Shown: in pieces, positions 35,901 through 49,200 of the stretch | Layout of the letters: every line of letters begins with the position of its first letter | Numbering within the stretch: the stretch's first letter is position 1 | Assembly: GCA_946803715.1 (NCBI GenBank) | Contig: CAMPET010000087.1 | Span: 152,873-216,872 of the forward strand | Direction of reading: 5' to 3' | Source: Beroe ovata | Taxonomy: Eukaryota > Ctenophora > Nuda > Beroida > Beroidae | DNA: 64,000 bases | Notes under the pieces: model-generated | What the model saw: only the letters and a program-made list of their open reading frames with translations | What the model was told of the DNA's origin: nothing | Databases searched by the model: none | Translations under genes and position numbers: made by a program

Positions 35901-36280
35901 TATAGCTCACTGCATATATATAGGTACTAGGTAGAGGTCAGGGAATTATGATGTGTTGAGATCTGCAGACGGGTAGCGAAAAATTTGAAAGGTTTTTCGT
36001 CTATTTCGAGTGACAATACCGTCTGCTACGAGGAAGAAGGGAAACTTAATTCAAGGAAACACACCAAGGCTTTTGTTTAATTCCTACTATCATCTAAATA
36101 AATCGAATGATCGATATACAGATAAATTCGACATGGCGTACCTTTACTTGGTAAAACGTCAACCCGTGTTTCTGAGCGAACTCATTGATCTTCTCACTCT
36201 CCCCCCGTTTCCAATTTATGCTGTTGGCAAAAGATTCCAGAGAAAGCGTAGTTGCCGGACTAAATGATGTCCTCTTCCGT
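32971..36280 (-). CDS. Divergent homeodomain transcription factor, 3' six exons (about 379 aa of the protein)
   Basis: Minus-strand exons are 36280-36142, 34558-34406, 34298-33908, 33751-33522, 33418-33276 and 33052-32971 (TAA), all GT-AG and phase-matched. The first two together encode a homeodomain beginning RKRTSFSPATTLSLESF and ending QVKVWMNNHRPRK. Trp48, Asn51 and Arg53 are kept, but position 49 is Met and position 50 Asn. The intron falls before VW of helix 3 (46/47), as in many animal homeoboxes. Length and the LxSF helix-1 pattern recall SATB/CUT-type domains; the class is unassigned. The C-terminal half is Ser/Pro/Leu-rich with two LPxQIKTEL-like sumoylation motifs in a short internal duplication. 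The first exon starts in phase 2, so at least one upstream coding exon exists. Confidence 0.78.
35200..35315. repeat. CA microsatellite with internal N
   Basis: ACACAC/CAAACAC repeats with a single N at 35291, inside the large homeobox intron. A GT-rich counterpart lies at 35736-35836. Confidence 0.9.
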
Positions 36281-39200
36281 CTGAAACAAGAACGGTGGGG
36301 TTAGAGCGGCCAAGGCACATGGGCGCGCGTAAAACAACGGCGCGCGCACCCAAAAATATTGCTAGTTCGATGATGCGTCATCGAAGATTACCCGTGATAA
36401 AAGCCCCGCGCGCTACGCAACCTCGACACTAAAATCTACATATATGGAGTATGTCCCATTGTCCCAAATTTCCCAGCCGTCGAATTGGTTTTGTGCCTCT
36501 TATCTACAGATTTGACTAACTTATTTCATTCAGTTTCCATAGAACGCCAATCGATTATCTATCCCCCTCAGTACACTGAACGCATATTGAGTCCATGAAC
36601 AATAAACATAAATACCGCAATCATTTATTTGATAGGATAATGCCCATTTACAAAGTTTTAATGTCCATTTAAACTTTTTTGAAAAATATAGAAATAGGGA
36701 ATATAAATAACCCCTCTCTCTCCCTCTGTTTACATAAAATAAATGATAAACAATTTCCAGTTTCTTATCAAAAGCGGCGCCACCCAAAGTGCCGCGACAC
36801 CGATCGTGTTTTAATTCCGCTCTCCAAGGTATGAAATACGGTGCCTCAATAATGAAAGTCCCATTTAACAGTGATTCATTAACCAATGTCACTTGGAACT
36901 GGTGGCATTAGTGCACTAATGCCACTTTCTCCCCGTGCGAGAGGGCATTAGTGCCTCCCTTTGTCTCGATTGTTGACATAGCTCTACGAGTGGACGACAG
37001 TCACTTACAGTTATATAAGGTAATATGTGAGGCACCAACACCACACAAACACACATACATATACCTACATATATGCGGGAATCAGACATTCTATGTCTCC
37101 ACATTATACGATATATATGTTTGTTTGTGCAAAGTGATTGTAAACAGTTATTAGATGATACTTGCGTTGATATATCATGTCCTTAAAATGGGCGAGGACA
37201 CTATTGCTGCAGTAGTTTGCCCTGCATTATTTTCTCGAAAAGTAGGGTTATGCAGGAAAATTTCACCTCTCGGGAACGCGCGGTATCCAAAGTCATTGAC
37301 TTCCTCCTGATAAACAAACACACAATGAGTTGTTGTCGAAAAGTAGCAATTCTTGTCTGGAGAAGGCCTGATCGGGCTGCTGATCGGGCGTTAGATTAGA
37401 ACAAAATTTTTGTCTACTTATAAACCATTATTCTGAGCGACCAGTTTCGTCGAATATAAACCAAGAACGAGTGTGGAATAGGGATTCTGTAATCTGCAGC
37501 TAAATCGAGGTTTCCCTGACCTATGGTTTATAGACAAGGCCGGCAAACCACCACCACTATGATCATCAGTGACAGACAAATCTTTCCACGTGCGTAAATT
37601 CTGGCCACATGAGCCACAGTATAATATATTCCCCCCTTTATCTCTCTCTCCCTTGCCCCTTCCTCCAACTTTCGATGAGTGGGGGGTAACGATTCATTTA
37701 GATAAATATATATCATATGTATTTATAGTGAATGCATGCATAACAGATGGCCTCGTTAACTCTTTAAGTGGTTAGTAATATCGGGCGATGGAGAAAGAGA
37801 GAGAGAGAGAGAATATATCACTCACCAATTGTTGTAAAGTGTCAGACTCCCATTTTTATATTATGAGATCCGTTATATACACATGTGCAAACATAATACC
37901 CCAATTGTGTTTAGTGTTCACAACGATTCACCTGCCCCTAACGACTACTCATTTATGTAACTCATATATAAAAGCAAGGCATTTGCCTTTGTTGCCGCTT
38001 CAATGGGTTTCGCATACTGATCACATTATTAACCCTTATCATCTTTCTAAAAAGGTGGAAATAAAACCGTGTCTAATTAGTAGAAATTGACGTTTACGCC
38101 ATCCATTCGACCATTACCTCTATATAAATATAAACGAGTGTCACATAACAAAACCATTCTATACGACGTGGATACAGGTTTTAGGATTTCCAACATTGAA
38201 TATAAATAGGGCGGGTATAATATTCATCTTTTGTTTGGCAATGATTAGCGCAGTCGGCGGGTAATTGACGCCCACACCCTCTGACACAATATTATACTAG
38301 TCCGATTGCAGGTGCAACAATCATCATATGGTGTCAGGGGGTGAGTGGTGTCAGGGAATGAGAGGTGTAAAGGTATGAGTGGTGTCAGCAATTGCGGATC
38401 ATGCCAATATCTTGTCGGGTATGATAGGACGTGTTTTGTGATAAGTCGTTGTTTGTTTGTGTGATACCTATGAGAACAATCTTAGAGTTTAAATTAGATT
38501 TATCTGAAACAAGACCCATTCATTCTGATCAAAGCTGTCTACTGGAGGCAGCATGAGCTATTCTTAATAATGATTCTTCGAAGCCATAGGAACTTCACGA
38601 AAAAAGGCCATCCTTGCTGGCAATTACAGTGTTAAAAATCCTTTATTATAAAATCGCCTGTGCTCAAGAACCGATGTTTGTGCAAAGCAAATCATCGGAA
38701 TTTTCAGTCCATGTTCACACTTAGCCTCTCAGCCGAGCGGAGCCGGTGAAATTATATCGGCAGGAATAGTGCTTCATTTGACTATTCGACTATTAAACCG
38801 AGGGAAATCGCGACCAGGGATGGTTGATTTGGAATTTCGATGGCAAATAATGGTTCATTTTATATAGATCGGATCGGGATAGTCTTGTAGTCACGGAAAT
38901 TAAAATTACGACGTAAATGTCAGAAATCGGGAGACTGAAGACCAATGCTCAAAAATATGCGTCCTACATTCAGATAACTCCTCAAAATCTTTTCATATCA
39001 TCCGCTCCATACTTCTGATATCTATCAAACACACACACACACAAAAATCCTGACAAAACTCACATATTACATTGTGCTTCACCCGACACACCGTTACATT
39101 ACGTCAATTTACGGCAGCGAGCGAAGTTATTGGTGCAAAAATTATTAATAACCCCCAATCCCGTGTCATATATTCATTAGCTCTAAAAACCATTTATACT

Positions 39201-41232
39201 CGTACAATATATGTCAATAACGTTTAATTAAAATAATATTGCGACAAGACATCCCCTAGCCTGCGTGTAAGCTAGCTCCATTGGAAACTTGCTTATTGGA
39301 ATAATAAAACCCGTGTTTTTTATTCGATATATCATCTCGAAAACGAGTTATATTTTAGGTTAATATCTTTCTCTCTCACCAGCACAAAAATCTCCCAAGT
39401 TTGTTCTGATCCCAGAACGAACACAAACACACGGGCAGCAAAAAACACGTGATTTTGTTAAAAATTACGGTCGGAAAATTCCGTTGAAGTCTTTGAAAAT
39501 ATAATTCGTCAAAGGTTAAGTCGGTAAATAGTGCGAATTTGACGACAGATTTGAGTATATATTTAAAAAACACATTTTTAAGATTTGTCTATATTATACA
39601 TTTTCCGTTGGAGCACCATCAGTATTTATAGATGAATAACACAGGGGATTCATAGTGATTCACAGGCTTCATGTGAACAATACCACTATAATAGTGAGGG
39701 AGGAGGAGTGAAAAACCACACATTTTACCGAAACCAGGTTACACCCGTCACCGAGTCAAATCTCGATAATTGACCTCCACGATTCAAACGCAAGGAAATG
39801 TTTCTTATCTCTGCTTCATGTACATCACGATCTATAGTCTTTGGAAGAAAATGAGCTGTGGAAGTTGAGAGGGATAGGGGTGTGGGACTCACACTGTGAG
39901 TTAATGTTGGAGTAGACTCTTACACAGGGCTGGACTCTCCTATAGCATGATGACAAGACTTGGGATGTCTACCCCTGATATATAGCCTATATAACGCGGC
40001 TGCTGATGCTGCATCTAATAATTAGGACATTTCTCGAGACTCGGTGGCGTCAATTTTTCCTAATGTCAACGCTATGCCTATAACTCCCGGGAATTATCAC
40101 TTTTTTATGTGCGTGCGTGCGCTCGGTAGCTATTCCTTTACACGACTCCACATTATGATATGTGTGAGGTATTATAGAGTATCCGGATCACGTGACTGAT
40201 CGATCTTTGAACGGTGATCACGTGATTGAACTCGGATTTCGTGCTATTCTCCTGCAGCTTCACCACCACGTAGAATAACAACAATGACGATGATTGCATG
40301 GTACTCGACATCTATATATATCAGAGTGGGATCGTGTCAGTGTTAGGTTGTTGTGCAGGCCGCGCGTAACACGCCCACCATTATAGGACATGCTGTTAAT
40401 AAGTATGGAAATTAGCGCGCAGCAAAAATATAAATCCTAGGGCGTATGCGAGGTGATCTTTCAAATGACCTGTTCTACTGTTCTACTACAGAAATGAGAA
40501 ATTGACACATTCTTCATCGCTATGAAAAAACTGCATACCTTTTAACCTGGACTGCTGTACCTAATCTGGATATAATTGGATCAAATTTGTTGTTCGTCAG
40601 AATAAATCGGCGATCGAACTTCGGTTGAAAGCCATAAAACATGTGTCATGAGACATGTGAATTTATGAGCGGGCGAAGAAGTATTATAGCTGCGAGGGAG
40701 GCCTTAATTTTAGTGTTTTCACATAGCGTGTGAGACTATACAATAATCTAGACTGATTTAAACTCCTACTTTTTGAGAAAGTCTGTTCAGACTTATAAGA
40801 TGAGTGGGCAAAAACCTATTTGAATAGGTCTCATTGATCATTTTATGTCTGTAGAAAATAGTGGTCCTTTCTAAGGAATGGAGGTAATATTTCTCTGGAT
40901 ATCAAACTGGTTATTGGAATGCTTCACTGCCAGTTTAAACACGTGAAAAGGGAACTTCCTATATTTCAGTATGCTACCTACCTACTGAACAAAAGATTTC
41001 CAGGGCCATCTAGTGCAACTTCGTTGACTGGAACAAAAACCTGTGCTTGATTCAGCCTTTTCCACTGAACCGCTCATTGATATTGTGAAAACTGAAAGTT
41101 ACGTAAGGAACCTATATATTACCTCTAACAATGAACTTACATAATGAAAACCTATTTGGCGGTGATCGTGAAACAAATATATGCGTGTTCCGAAACTCAT
41201 TTTTCCCTCTTATTCCATATCATGCACCAGAC
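36281..41232. other. Long AT-rich intron or intergenic region upstream of the homeobox exon
   Basis: No convincing exon is visible. It holds a GC-rich patch at 36300-36420 with palindrome TTCGATGATGCGTCATCGAA, a 24-bp perfect palindrome at 36902-36925, and microsatellite tracts. E-box CACGTG motifs occur near 40190-40225. It is probably regulatory or intronic sequence of the homeobox gene. Confidence 0.5.
36902..36925. repeat. 24-bp perfect palindrome with an extra half-site
   Basis: The inner 20 bases are GGCATTAGTGCACTAATGCC, extended by GT/AC on each side. A further GGCATTAGTGCC half-site follows at about 36944. It could be a dimeric protein-binding site or a small hairpin. Confidence 0.8.
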
Positions 41233-41339
41233 CTAAACATAATTTCTGCGGCACGCGCGGACGTAGCGATATCCAGATGGGCCGGTCTTTCGTTCCCCAA
41301 ATCCTCCTGCCTGATCGTCCTCCAATGACCAACGCGCAA
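41233..41339 (-). CDS. Candidate upstream exon of the homeobox gene
   Basis: The acceptor CTAACATACAG and donor TTTAG|GTCTGG enclose 35 open codons plus two bases. Its phase-2 end joins exactly to the phase-2 start of the homeodomain exon, yielding ...ARAAEIMFR|RKRTSFS. The encoded sequence (LRVGHWRTIRQEDLGNERPA...) has no recognisable domain. The donor is non-ideal, and a 65-codon frame is open on the other strand too, so support is modest. Confidence 0.4.
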
Positions 41340-41546
41340 CTGTATGTTAGTCATTCGTATCTCGTTTATATATGATATGATATGATATATCCCATATTAT
41401 ATACTGGGCCAATAACATCATATGCGGTACTACAACAGAGATGATGCTGAGGCCGCGCACATTGAGAACTGATATATGATAACCAGATCGATAGATATAA
41501 TGAACAGGATTTGCGACGGATATGTAAGATAATTTGCAGAACTCAC

Positions 41547-41640
41547 CTCCCTGCAAATGTAAACCTTGAGAGAGACTGGGGATTGAGGGAGCCAAAGGTG
41601 ACAATCCTTCTGACGCCAAGTTAATATGCTGATTCACCAT
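41547..41640 (-). CDS. Candidate initial exon (Ser/Leu/Pro-rich), same gene?
   Basis: An ATG at 41640 follows an acceptor-like ATTATATAG after four bases. Thirty-one codons (MMVNQHINLASEGLSPLAPS...) lead to a good donor (GGAG|GTGAGT). Composition resembles the Ser/Leu/Pro-rich tail of the homeobox protein. The phase-1 donor does not match the phase-0 start of 41233-41339, so the join is unresolved. Confidence 0.3.
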
Positions 41641-43301
41641 CATTCATCTATATAATAGTGACCCCCTCTCCTACCACGGCAAAAACCGGAAGAATAGTGT
41701 TTTTATCTCAGGAGTAATTACAGGTCATGTGAAAAGAGAGAGAGCGAGTAATCATGGAGAGTATCTCCTTCCATCTGGCAATACTTATAGTTGATTCACC
41801 GATATATACGATGGTTTATTTTTATAGGGAGGAGTTTTAACGAGAGTAAATTCGTCTCGGATAATATCTCTGCCCTGCCCTAAGACCTGTATTTGCAGGG
41901 TAATTGCTTTTCAATATTTTCCGGGCAGTAATTATGGGTTGGTGGAACAAATTCTATCACAACATATCACGACAAGAAGCATTGGTCGACCAGCAATATT
42001 CATCAGCCACAATTTCGAGCTATATCTGGGAATCTCGGACAGCCTAGACTAGTTCAGTTTCCAAGAAGTATAAGGGGCAAATTAGCGGATCCTTAAAAGT
42101 AATTGAAGGATACTGCATCGGTTTATATGTATCGCGATTCGTTTAAGCTTTTCCCTAAATGATATCCGGAAATTTAACAATGATTGTGTGTTGAGAGAGA
42201 TAGTCGAGCCCAGATAAAAATTACAGGGTGAAATAGTGGTCGTCGTCATCAAAAACACAGTGGAAATGTTGCAAAATTCTGATTGCTTTTCGGTAAGATT
42301 TACATCCCATACAGTACTATATTCAAGCAAGATGAAGTTGCGCCAAATATTGCGCTGTGGATCTGAACTAGGAAATTTCAAATTTCAAGGATAGTCCGAG
42401 TGTTTAAAATTCCTTGTTTCACCCGCCCGCGAAATTTCCGGACGACAGTGTAAGATTTTAATTTGAACTTGACGATGTTTTGTACCGTGAAGCCATTGAA
42501 GCATGCATTTTGTAAACTAACGGCCATTTGTCAAGTTGTTATCTCCGGACCGCTAAATACTGTCAGTACCTCGGATTATAATAGTAGGACATGTGATAAC
42601 AAACATGGTGAGCACAACGTGATATTATATCGTAATTACTGAGACCCCGCCCAAATTTAGAAATAGTAAATTATCTCTGAGAGCTGAACGCGATCAAAGG
42701 AATTATTCTAGATGCAGTTCACAAAATATCGCTTTTTGAAATATTCAACCATATTTTGATAACCAAAGACTTCAAATAATGGAATCGGCGACAATTGGCG
42801 ATGCCAAACTTTCTAGTGATTCCATAGAAATGGCGATTAATTCCAGACAGCTAATAATTCATCGGACTTGCCCAAACTGGAGAATGACAACAGCTGTCAT
42901 GAGACTACTATCATAACATACTTCGCACCACAGTGATGTACTATCTGGAGTAACCGTAATTAGTACGAGCAGATAATTATTTAGAATCGCGTATTTTGAT
43001 AATAAAACTACCGATCATCATCATGATGATAGAATTTATTAGATATTTCCTGTCATGCTGTCAAGAGGCAGAATGCAATTCGGGTTAAATCGATCCGTCG
43101 TACGGTCAATACAAATATTGCAAGAAAAATTTCTGATTCAGAAACCCTTTTAGAAGCTTCCGATATCAAGCTTCATTCGATGAAACGCGACGAAAAGCGG
43201 AGCAACAATTACCGAAATTGGTACTTAAAACCTGCGCCATTTCGAAGCTGATTAATAAAACCCCCTCGGTACCAAAGTATAAACTGGGGGGGGGGGGGGG
43301 G

Positions 43302-43302
43302 N
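43302..43302. other. Single-N assembly join
   Basis: The N is flanked by a run of G bases (about 43286-43301) and breaks an open reading frame. It is probably a contig join, as at 5844 and 24726. Confidence 0.65.
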
Positions 43303-43513
43303 TCTGTCCGACAGTCTTGTTGATGTGGGTGTTGTACTTTGCGGCTAGGAGCTGAGCGGCCGTGTTATCCAGACTACGCCACGGCTTGCTGGCAATGTCA
43401 CTGGTGGCAGTTGCTGTAGTGCCAGCCACCGGACTGGACTTGTGATCCGTGCTGGTGCAGGTGTTGTGCTTGAAGGGCGGGAGTGAGGGGAGGGCTGGCC
43501 ACTCTCCGAGAAC
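43303..43513 (-). CDS. Candidate exon cut by a single-N join
   Basis: After the acceptor CATCCTCCCCAG there are 70 open codons reading VLGEWPALPSLPPFKHN... to AAKYNTHINKTVGQ, where an N and a run of 17 identical bases (G on the plus strand) interrupt. Composition is transcription-factor-like (Thr/Ala/Ser/Pro). The last 25 residues are helical-looking and loosely recall the start of a POU-specific or CUT domain; I would not assign either. Because the exon stops at the N, its continuation is missing from the assembly. Confidence 0.4.
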
Positions 43514-46084
43514 CTGGGGAGGATGATAAGGGGTGATGGGGGTTCTGGAGTGAGGGGTGTTGGAGGTACTGGAGTGAGGGGTATGTTGGGGGTACTGAAG
43601 AGAGATGAGGGGTATTGGGGTAGGATGAGGGGTATTAGTGCTCTATTCGAGGTATATTTGGGGTTGGTGAGATCAGAGAGATCAGTACTGCCACGAGTAG
43701 AGACTATAGATGTTCATGATTGGGTAAGTTGTAGAACTGCGAGTGAGAATATGTATTGTGAATATTATCATATGTGGAACTCCGCATCTCGCTTGCATCC
43801 AGCTTATGCAGATCAGAACAGAAATTAGAAAAGTATCCATGCTAATTTGAGTTCAATCTGCTGTAATTTTCATTACAACGCAGCAGAGTGTGTGTGAGCG
43901 GGATGAAATCTGGCGGGGGAGGTATAAATTGTATAAGTGTTACTCTGTGAACAGACTTATCAATAGAATCTATAGTGAGTAGTGCTTGCGTTCCGGCTGA
44001 TATATTGTCGTGAGCAGGCACACGTTTGGTAAGTCAATGCCTGCTCCCGCAGCTGTACTGAACGCGGCGGGCAGTAGAATTATAGAACAGTAATTGATCT
44101 TTATATCATACTGCCAGATACCGTTCCCTCGTTTAAATAGAGGGAGATAATGTAGAGATATACTGAGTGCATGGAACACACACGCACACGCACGCAGGAA
44201 ATTAATAAGGGACACTATAATGAACCGCGATGTTTACCGATGATCAAAATCACTTCCGTTATCGAATGATATAGGGCACGCAAAATTGAGGTAAATTGGG
44301 GAATTAACCGTGCTTTAAACAGCGATTAGTCCTCCGCTGGACAAATATTAATTATCGATAAAAGCACTTTATTGTCTGAACTGATAGAGGGTACGTGAGC
44401 GTACATTAGTCAGGACCATTGTCCGATGACTTGATATAATGGGATTGGTAGGGACTGGGACCGTATATAGGGGGGGGGCAAGCACTTCAGTCAGGGAAGA
44501 ATATGGGGCGGGATAGAGGGTCCGACTCTCTGCCTCTCTCTTTCTTCTCTCTCTTTCTCTCCCTTAATGAGAGGACCAACAGACCGATATTATGAACGCA
44601 ATTCATCGGCAATTCCATCGATAGGTACCTGCATACTTAGCGGTATACTCACATGCTATAGGAGTTCTAAATCAGTTCATGAGATCTATTCAAATCTAGC
44701 GAAATATAGTTGGTTGTGAATTCTTGCTACGTCCTGAATTCTATTGGCTTGAACTATCAGCGTCAGGGAAGTTCCTGACCTTCGCCATTTGCTGGATTCT
44801 AATTTGTGAATAGAAATTTTAACATTCCGCCTGGAATTCCAACGTATTGCGATATGAGTATCGCGTTTAAAACAGAATGGAAATTCTGTAAACGTTGCTA
44901 GAATGCTGGATTGGTTTTGACATGTCAGAGTTGACGTTTCGATAACCAGAAAAAATATCCGGTAAAGAAATTTGAATAATTGATGCGAAAGGAAACAATT
45001 GGGTTAATGGATTGGCAGCGAAAAATTACCCATGCATTTGTCATCTTGAGTTAAATATTCAATGCGATTAAAGGATTGCTCAAAAATGTCAATATATGCG
45101 GGAAAACTTTGACAAATTTGACGTAATTCACTGAACATCTCAAAGATGTATTCCGAATTGACAGATCTAAGGCCATGACAAAGAAAATTAGCTCAATAAC
45201 TATCGTGCGTGCTGAAATTCCAGCTTTATCATGAATGTTGACACACGAGAATTACGAAATTAGACAAAAATCTTCACCTCCAAAGATTTACTGAGCCAAA
45301 TTATTGATGTCATCACGTCTAGATAGATTTTCTTTGATATGCGAATAGCTGTAAGAGAGATAAATTCGGTCAACTATTCATATCAAGTCACGACATTGAG
45401 TCATGCTGACATGCTATGTCATTTCATGAGGGTCGTATATCAAAATGTTCTGGATTTTATTATTATATCCTTAAATCGATAAAAATGCAGGGAGAGACGT
45501 ATCGACGACATTCTTTTGTGGAATATTTTCAAATTTCTATACCTAGCTCAGAAGCTCGTTACTATTAAGCACATTAATATCGCATTTGTGATCCCTCAAA
45601 AAGACACCCGTCTGACACACTGAGAGAGTGCAAGCAGGACGGAAAGAATAAGAATGCTTCACCCAAATTCGAATCCTTACCAATGTCGTAGTCATAATAT
45701 GTGGTTTTTACCTCCCAAATCCTAGGTAGATCACGTTGGTATATATTATACGGGCAATTATCTGACTGCAACAATACCACCGAGCTGGCTTCAAATTGAT
45801 TTTTAACGACAAAACACCAATTGTTTCCTCTCACATCACTCTTCAGCGTGTTTAATAGAGAATAAGAGCTGCTATACGTGTGATAACAGTGGCATCCTAT
45901 TTTCTATATTTTACTCCGGCTCGGAAAGGACTCGAATTATCAAGTTATGAGCCCTATTAACAGATCGGGTTGAGGGGTTATTACCGAGTAGTGCTGGAGT
46001 CTGGGGGAGGTGGATTTGGTGTTAAGAGAGAGACAGGAGAGGAAAAAAGCCGGAGATGTAACTCTCGTCTGGATGATAGATGGT

Positions 46085-46265
46085 TGTAACATGGCGGGGT
46101 TGTAACATGGTGTGCTTGAAACATGGTGTGGTTGTAACATGGCGTGGTGGTAACATGGAGTGGTTGTGAGTTGTGACATAATGTGGTTGTAACATGGCAT
46201 TGTTGTAACATGGAGTGGTTGTAACATGGAGTGGTTGTAACATGGCATGGTTGTAACACAGAGTG
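46085..46265. repeat. GGTTGTAACATGG minisatellite
   Basis: About a dozen imperfect 13-15-bp units. The open frames seen on the minus strand here are by-products of the repeat. Confidence 0.9.
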
Positions 46266-49200
46266 GTTGTGTGGTAAGGTGTCAGAAATAAGAGTTTCTG
46301 GATTAACTGCATGCTTTCAATAACTTTGCAGAGGATTTGTTTCAGATAATCACTCCGTGTCACCAGATAGGTGGTACCCTAAAAATGGGCTGTACAAACC
46401 TACGCGACGTATAATATAGGAGTGCTGACAACACTAGATTTGCACTCTCTGTCATATTAATTACATTAAATTCAAAGTATTTGCTCCTGGATATAACATA
46501 TCCTCAAAAAATAACTTTCAAGACTAAGCTCGTAACAAATCTTAGTGATGGCAAAATATTTCCGAGTTACGAATTGGCCAATTCGATGAATCAGATCATT
46601 TGATGGAATCAGTTCTCGTCAAATCTCGAAATCCGCAACGGTATTTCCGAGATTCTGACCTGATGATCATGGTGATCGAGGTGACAACATGTGTGTGTGT
46701 GTTTGTGTGTGTGCTTGTGTGTGTGTTTGTGTGTGTGTTCCAGTCAATGTCTCTGTATGTATGTGTTCGTTCCATCAAAGAGCTCCACTAATCTTGTCAA
46801 GGTGGTAAGTTATCAGTAGAGCGTTGCTAATTTCACGCATTACAAAACACTTGCGTGTGAATGTCATACCCTGTCAACAGAGCACTCACTCACACCATGT
46901 AAAATATATAAAATTTGTAAAATTCGATTTAAAAATCTGCCCATCTTACATAAGCTGATGCTTTGAAAATGTTACTATTCGGGAGGAATTCGCACAAGCT
47001 GACCGACCAATGCATCGACTATAGATAAGTAATAAGGTGTGTGACAGACGGGTTCGACAGATTGTGCCCACGAGATTTCATTTTGAAACATTACAGTGAA
47101 AAGCAAGGATGCTTTCCAGGGGTTACCGCATTTCCAAGAAGCACAAAGTGACCAAGAAGCATGGAATCGCATATCTCATAGCTGATTTTCATATCCCGGA
47201 TTTCCATACCCCTATCCTTCTTGCATTACCATGTCTCTATCCGCGGTAGTCTCCATATGGTTGAGAAAGTTTCACTGCATTTCTGCCCGTCTAGCATCAC
47301 CACAGGACATCACATACCATGGTACTAGTGACAGTGGTGGACATAATATGGATACATGTCCAGAATCCACAAATGTCTCTAGCAAGGCTACTGGGTGGCT
47401 GGCATCTACACCAGCTAACCAAACCCGACCATTCAATCATTATCATCGATTTTATATATATATTTATCCTGATAACATTTTATAAATTCCGGATACCGGT
47501 AGCATGTATATAAATATTATGTGTGCCAGTAGGGCGCATGATAGGTATAGGTATGGGCTGCTGCCAGCCATACACGATATAGGCTATAGCATTATTGGTT
47601 TGGATACGGGGATTATGCCGCATGCACGTCGAATGAGAGACATGCAGGTATCTAAAAATTACTACGACTGAGCATGGAAATGCCGGACGTTTCAGGTCTT
47701 TTGTCTGGCCAATCAATGAGATAATTAACGGTAACTATGCCAAATATTATATCGGTTAACTTTTAGTTATTACGGGGGGGACGCACGTGGCGGACCGTTT
47801 TCTAGGGGGAAGGAGGGAAGGGAGGGGGAACGATGGGGGCAGGGGAGGAAGTGAAGTAAATTCCCTTATTTTAGATTGAATTCGAGACACTGCTGATTAT
47901 ATTCTTCCAACTATTGGACCTTCAGCACGATATCCAACTAATTTTATTCCTGGATACACGCGCGTCCCGTGCACACACACACATACACGCACACACATAC
48001 ATACACGTACATGCGCGATATCTTCCACAATAAAGAAGTTTCCATTGTCAATTGTCGGGAGGGCCGATGGAAACAAATATAGCTTATAATGCGGAAAGAC
48101 TGATTTTCTTACAACAGAGTCCTCAAGTCAGACAAAGGCGCGACCGACGGTCATTTAAATTTATATTGAAATTTCAAATTTCATGCTAATGGAGTCCCAA
48201 ATTCAGTTACATATAATCTACCGTGTCATGCAATTGAACCTTATTAGATGGAGAAAACACAGTGTGTTGAAAGTGACAGTATGAATAATTTATCGGAGAT
48301 TAAGTCACGTGCTCGGGATGTATCACGTGGCATACGGATAACCAATAGCAACGCATCGAGACTAGCACGTGGGGCATTCTAGAAAACTCGCAATGTGTCG
48401 ACCATCAAATAATACTTTCGATTCCTGATTGGATATATTGGGTATTATGCTAATTAAGTGTAAGCTGGATTAATCTCCATTTCCTAATGGATAGCTACTT
48501 ACTAGAAAAGGAGAAAGTTCATTTTCCATCAAGTAGTGTTGTGATTGGAGAATCCTAACATGGTGAAGGGATGGGTGTGGGTTGGGTTAGACTCAATTAG
48601 AACATCCCATCTTCCTCACTAAATGCTTGGAAAAGTAAGCATATAGGACATGAAAGTGATCATGCATAGATACACCAATTTGAGGGCCATGCTGAAGATT
48701 TCATCGGTTTTACCTGGGCCTTGACTTGCCTGATATTAATCGACAAACAATTAATATATCTAGACAGTCAAAACTCGGTCACTTTTTGCCGAAGCATTCA
48801 TCGCTCATATATGTTGTAGATTTGAGTGCTTGGCTCGCTTGGCATGGGTGATCCCAACACTTATCACGGCTGCTACCACCAACATTTCATAGCGCGAAAT
48901 TAACCAATTTTCGCGCTCTCTGACTCTATCTCTCTCTCTCTCTCCACTCGGTTGTTCCAAGTCGTGCCGAGTGCCGAGTTTTGATCCAACTCGCAAAACA
49001 ACAGTTGCTGCTCGTATATTTGTGTGTTCCTTCTACACGACCGAGAGATAACTAAATTACCGTAAAATTATGATGCTAAGAGGCGGCTGGGTCTGCATAG
49101 CTGCTCATGTCATCACATGCATTCTATAAATCCATTAAGTGAGCGTTTTACCAGTGGCCAAATCTCAACACGCCCGTGATATATAACAGGGAGGAAGGTG

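Noticed and set aside
45940-46363. Minus-strand frames rich in Cys/Tyr/Asn/His repeats
   Set aside because: They are by-products of the GGTTGTAACATGG minisatellite.
47110-47260. Plus-strand frame starting MLSRGYRISKKHKVTKKHG, ribosomal-protein-like at first glance
   Set aside because: The basic stretch is short, continues into unrelated sequence, and matches no ribosomal protein I can recall.
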